A DNA stretch of 7,113 nt, from NCBI GenBank assembly GCA_003153855.1, contig PMBM01000106.1:1174-8286 (forward strand), given 5' to 3'. The position numbers were made by a program, and so were the translations under genes. Of this stretch, positions 6,069 to 7,113 are shown one piece after another. The stretch comes from Propionibacteriaceae bacterium (GTDB lineage Bacteria > Actinomycetota > Actinomycetes > Propionibacteriales > Propionibacteriaceae). Numbering within the stretch: the stretch's first letter is position 1; every line of letters begins with the position of its first letter. The notes under the pieces were generated by a model that was not told the DNA's origin, did no database searches, and saw only the letters and a program-made list of their open reading frames with translations.

Positions 6069-7113
6069 CCCGGGACGCAGGCACTGATCGCGCCGAACAG
6101 GCCTTCCGTGACGCATTCGCCGACCACCTAGGTGACCCGCTCCCAGAGGTCATGGTCGGTCAGCGGCGCCGCCCTCGGCGGCCCTGGCTCTGGGCGGCCG
6201 TGGCCGCCGTCGTACTGGTCGTCGTCCTCGCGGTCGCGAGGCCCGGCACGTTCTCCGCGCTCCTCGCGCCGGCGGCTCCCAGCGAAGGACAGGCCACCAG
6301 GTCGGCGGCCTCGCTTCCCTCCGACCTGAGCACGTTCCCCGTGCCGGTGGCCTTCGCGGCCCTCCCGGCTCCCGAGCCCGGCTGGCGCTGGGTGAGCGCC
6401 CGCGACGTGGCCGCCCAGGTCCCAGCCGCGTGGGTGGACCGGCGCGTGACCGACTGGTGTGCCGCCGAGGTACCCACCACTCCCTTCGTCGACACCTGGA
6501 CAGGAGACGGCAACCCGGCCTATGGCTGCGGCAAGGCGCTTCCTGCCTTCGTCGGAGTCCACCCCGTATCCGACCAGACCTCGTTCGGGGTGGAGGGCCC
6601 GGGGCAGTCCTGGTCGCGAGACATGGGAAGTGTGACGCTGTCCGTCTGGACGCCGGGGTCCACGGACCAGGGCATTGGCCAGAAGATCTTGATGAGCATG
6701 CGACTCATCACGGAGGACGCACGAGGTTGCGCCGTACAGACGGCTGCGGTGACGTCCCAGCACACCTCCGGGCCCACGCCCACGACCGACCTCGCCACCC
6801 TGACCGGGGTCGACTCTGCGGTGTTGTGCCAGTACCAGAAGGGGACCGGCTCGACGCTGCTGACCTCGTCGGTCATCGGCGGACAGAAGCTCACCGACCT
6901 CGTCAGCGCACTCCGGGCTGCCCCGCCCGAGGGCCCGCACTGCGCGCTCTACTACCTCGGCACCGACGTACGCGTCCTGCGGCTCCACACCGCGGCCGGC
7001 ATCCGGGAGGTCTTCGTCTACCCCAACGGGTGCAACGAGAACTACCTCACTGCGGGTGCGACGCCGCGAGAGCTGACGTCCGCGGTCTGCCAAGCGCTCG
7101 GTGTGGCGCCCAC
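6065..7113 (+). CDS. Single-span membrane protein, putative sigma-factor partner, partial (runs off right edge)
   Basis: The frame is open for 349 codons from the ATG at 6065 to the edge. AAGGAG lies 7 nt before the ATG, which overlaps the sigma-factor stop by 4 nt. Residues 1-30 form a short charged cytoplasmic segment (AEQAFRDAFADHLGD). A basic patch RRRPRRP (34-40) and a hydrophobic span (about 41-58) follow, giving N-in topology. The rest is extracytoplasmic, with Cys at 132, 155, 222, 255, 293, 323 and 342 that may form disulfides. Two stretches share a pattern: a Cys followed by beta-like strands, then Leu-Thr-x-(Leu/Ala)-Val or Leu-Thr-Ser-Ala-Val. Coupling to an ECF sigma gene suggests an anti-sigma or sensor role, as known for such pairs. 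No HxxxCxxC zinc anti-sigma motif is present and residues 1-30 are shorter than a classic anti-sigma domain, so the role is inferred from context only. Confidence 0.85.
   Translation, partial: MTRDAGTDRAEQAFRDAFADHLGDPLPEVMVGQRRRPRRPWLWAAVAAVVLVVVLAVARPGTFSALLAPAAPSEGQATRSAASLPSDLSTFPVPVAFAALPAPEPGWRWVSARDVAAQVPAAWVDRRVTDWCAAEVPTTPFVDTWTGDGNPAYGCGKALPAFVGVHPVSDQTSFGVEGPGQSWSRDMGSVTLSVWTPGSTDQGIGQKILMSMRLITEDARGCAVQTAAVTSQHTSGPTPTTDLATLTGVDSAVLCQYQKGTGSTLLTSSVIGGQKLTDLVSALRAAPPEGPHCALYYLGTDVRVLRLHTAAGIREVFVYPNGCNENYLTAGATPRELTSAVCQALGVAP

Noticed and set aside
6128..7093. 321-codon reverse-strand open frame opposite the membrane protein
   Set aside because: Arg/Gly/Asp-rich with no motif; the forward frame has a ribosome site, ATGA coupling to the sigma gene and a clear membrane span.

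Overview
The window is GC-rich DNA with dense coding, GTG as well as ATG starts, 4-nt start/stop overlaps, a SigE-type ECF sigma factor and a multi-membrane-span DesK/NarL-type histidine kinase. This points to an actinomycete. The sigma factor plus Cys-rich membrane partner resembles pairs common in Nocardioidaceae-like genomes, but that placement is a guess. No RNA gene, insertion sequence, CRISPR array or phage gene is visible.

Layout. (1) 561-1, minus strand: the 5' part of an acidic Pro/Ala/Glu-rich protein that starts at a GTG and runs off the left edge. It carries an 81-bp (27-residue) tandem repeat. (2) 746-1540, plus strand: a transglutaminase-like cysteine enzyme, divergent from gene 1. 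(3) 1541-1645: a convergent gap filled by an array of a degenerate 22-bp repeat. (4) 5236-1646, minus strand: a four-gene unit, ABC ATPase, ABC-2 permease, histidine kinase, LuxR/NarL response regulator. ATPase/permease and kinase/regulator are joined by 4-nt overlaps, and the permease/kinase junction is short. (5) 5237-5570: a divergent gap holding a second array of the same 22-bp repeat in the same orientation, and a possible ECF-type promoter. (6) 5571-7113, plus strand: an ECF sigma factor whose stop overlaps the start of a single-span membrane protein with a large Cys-containing outer domain. This is the likely anti-sigma or sensor partner and runs off the right edge.

How the parts fit. 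The four-gene unit looks like a self-contained sense-and-export module: a membrane kinase phosphorylates a DNA-binding regulator, which probably controls the transporter genes beside it. The sigma/membrane-protein pair is a second signalling unit reading out from the same intergenic region. Both units suggest an envelope-stress or drug-response neighbourhood, but the signals and exported substrate cannot be read from the sequence.

The most unusual feature is the 22-bp repeat. Five copies lie immediately 3' of the transporter/two-component unit and three lie 5' of it. The unit is thus bracketed by direct-repeat arrays found in both a convergent and a divergent gap.
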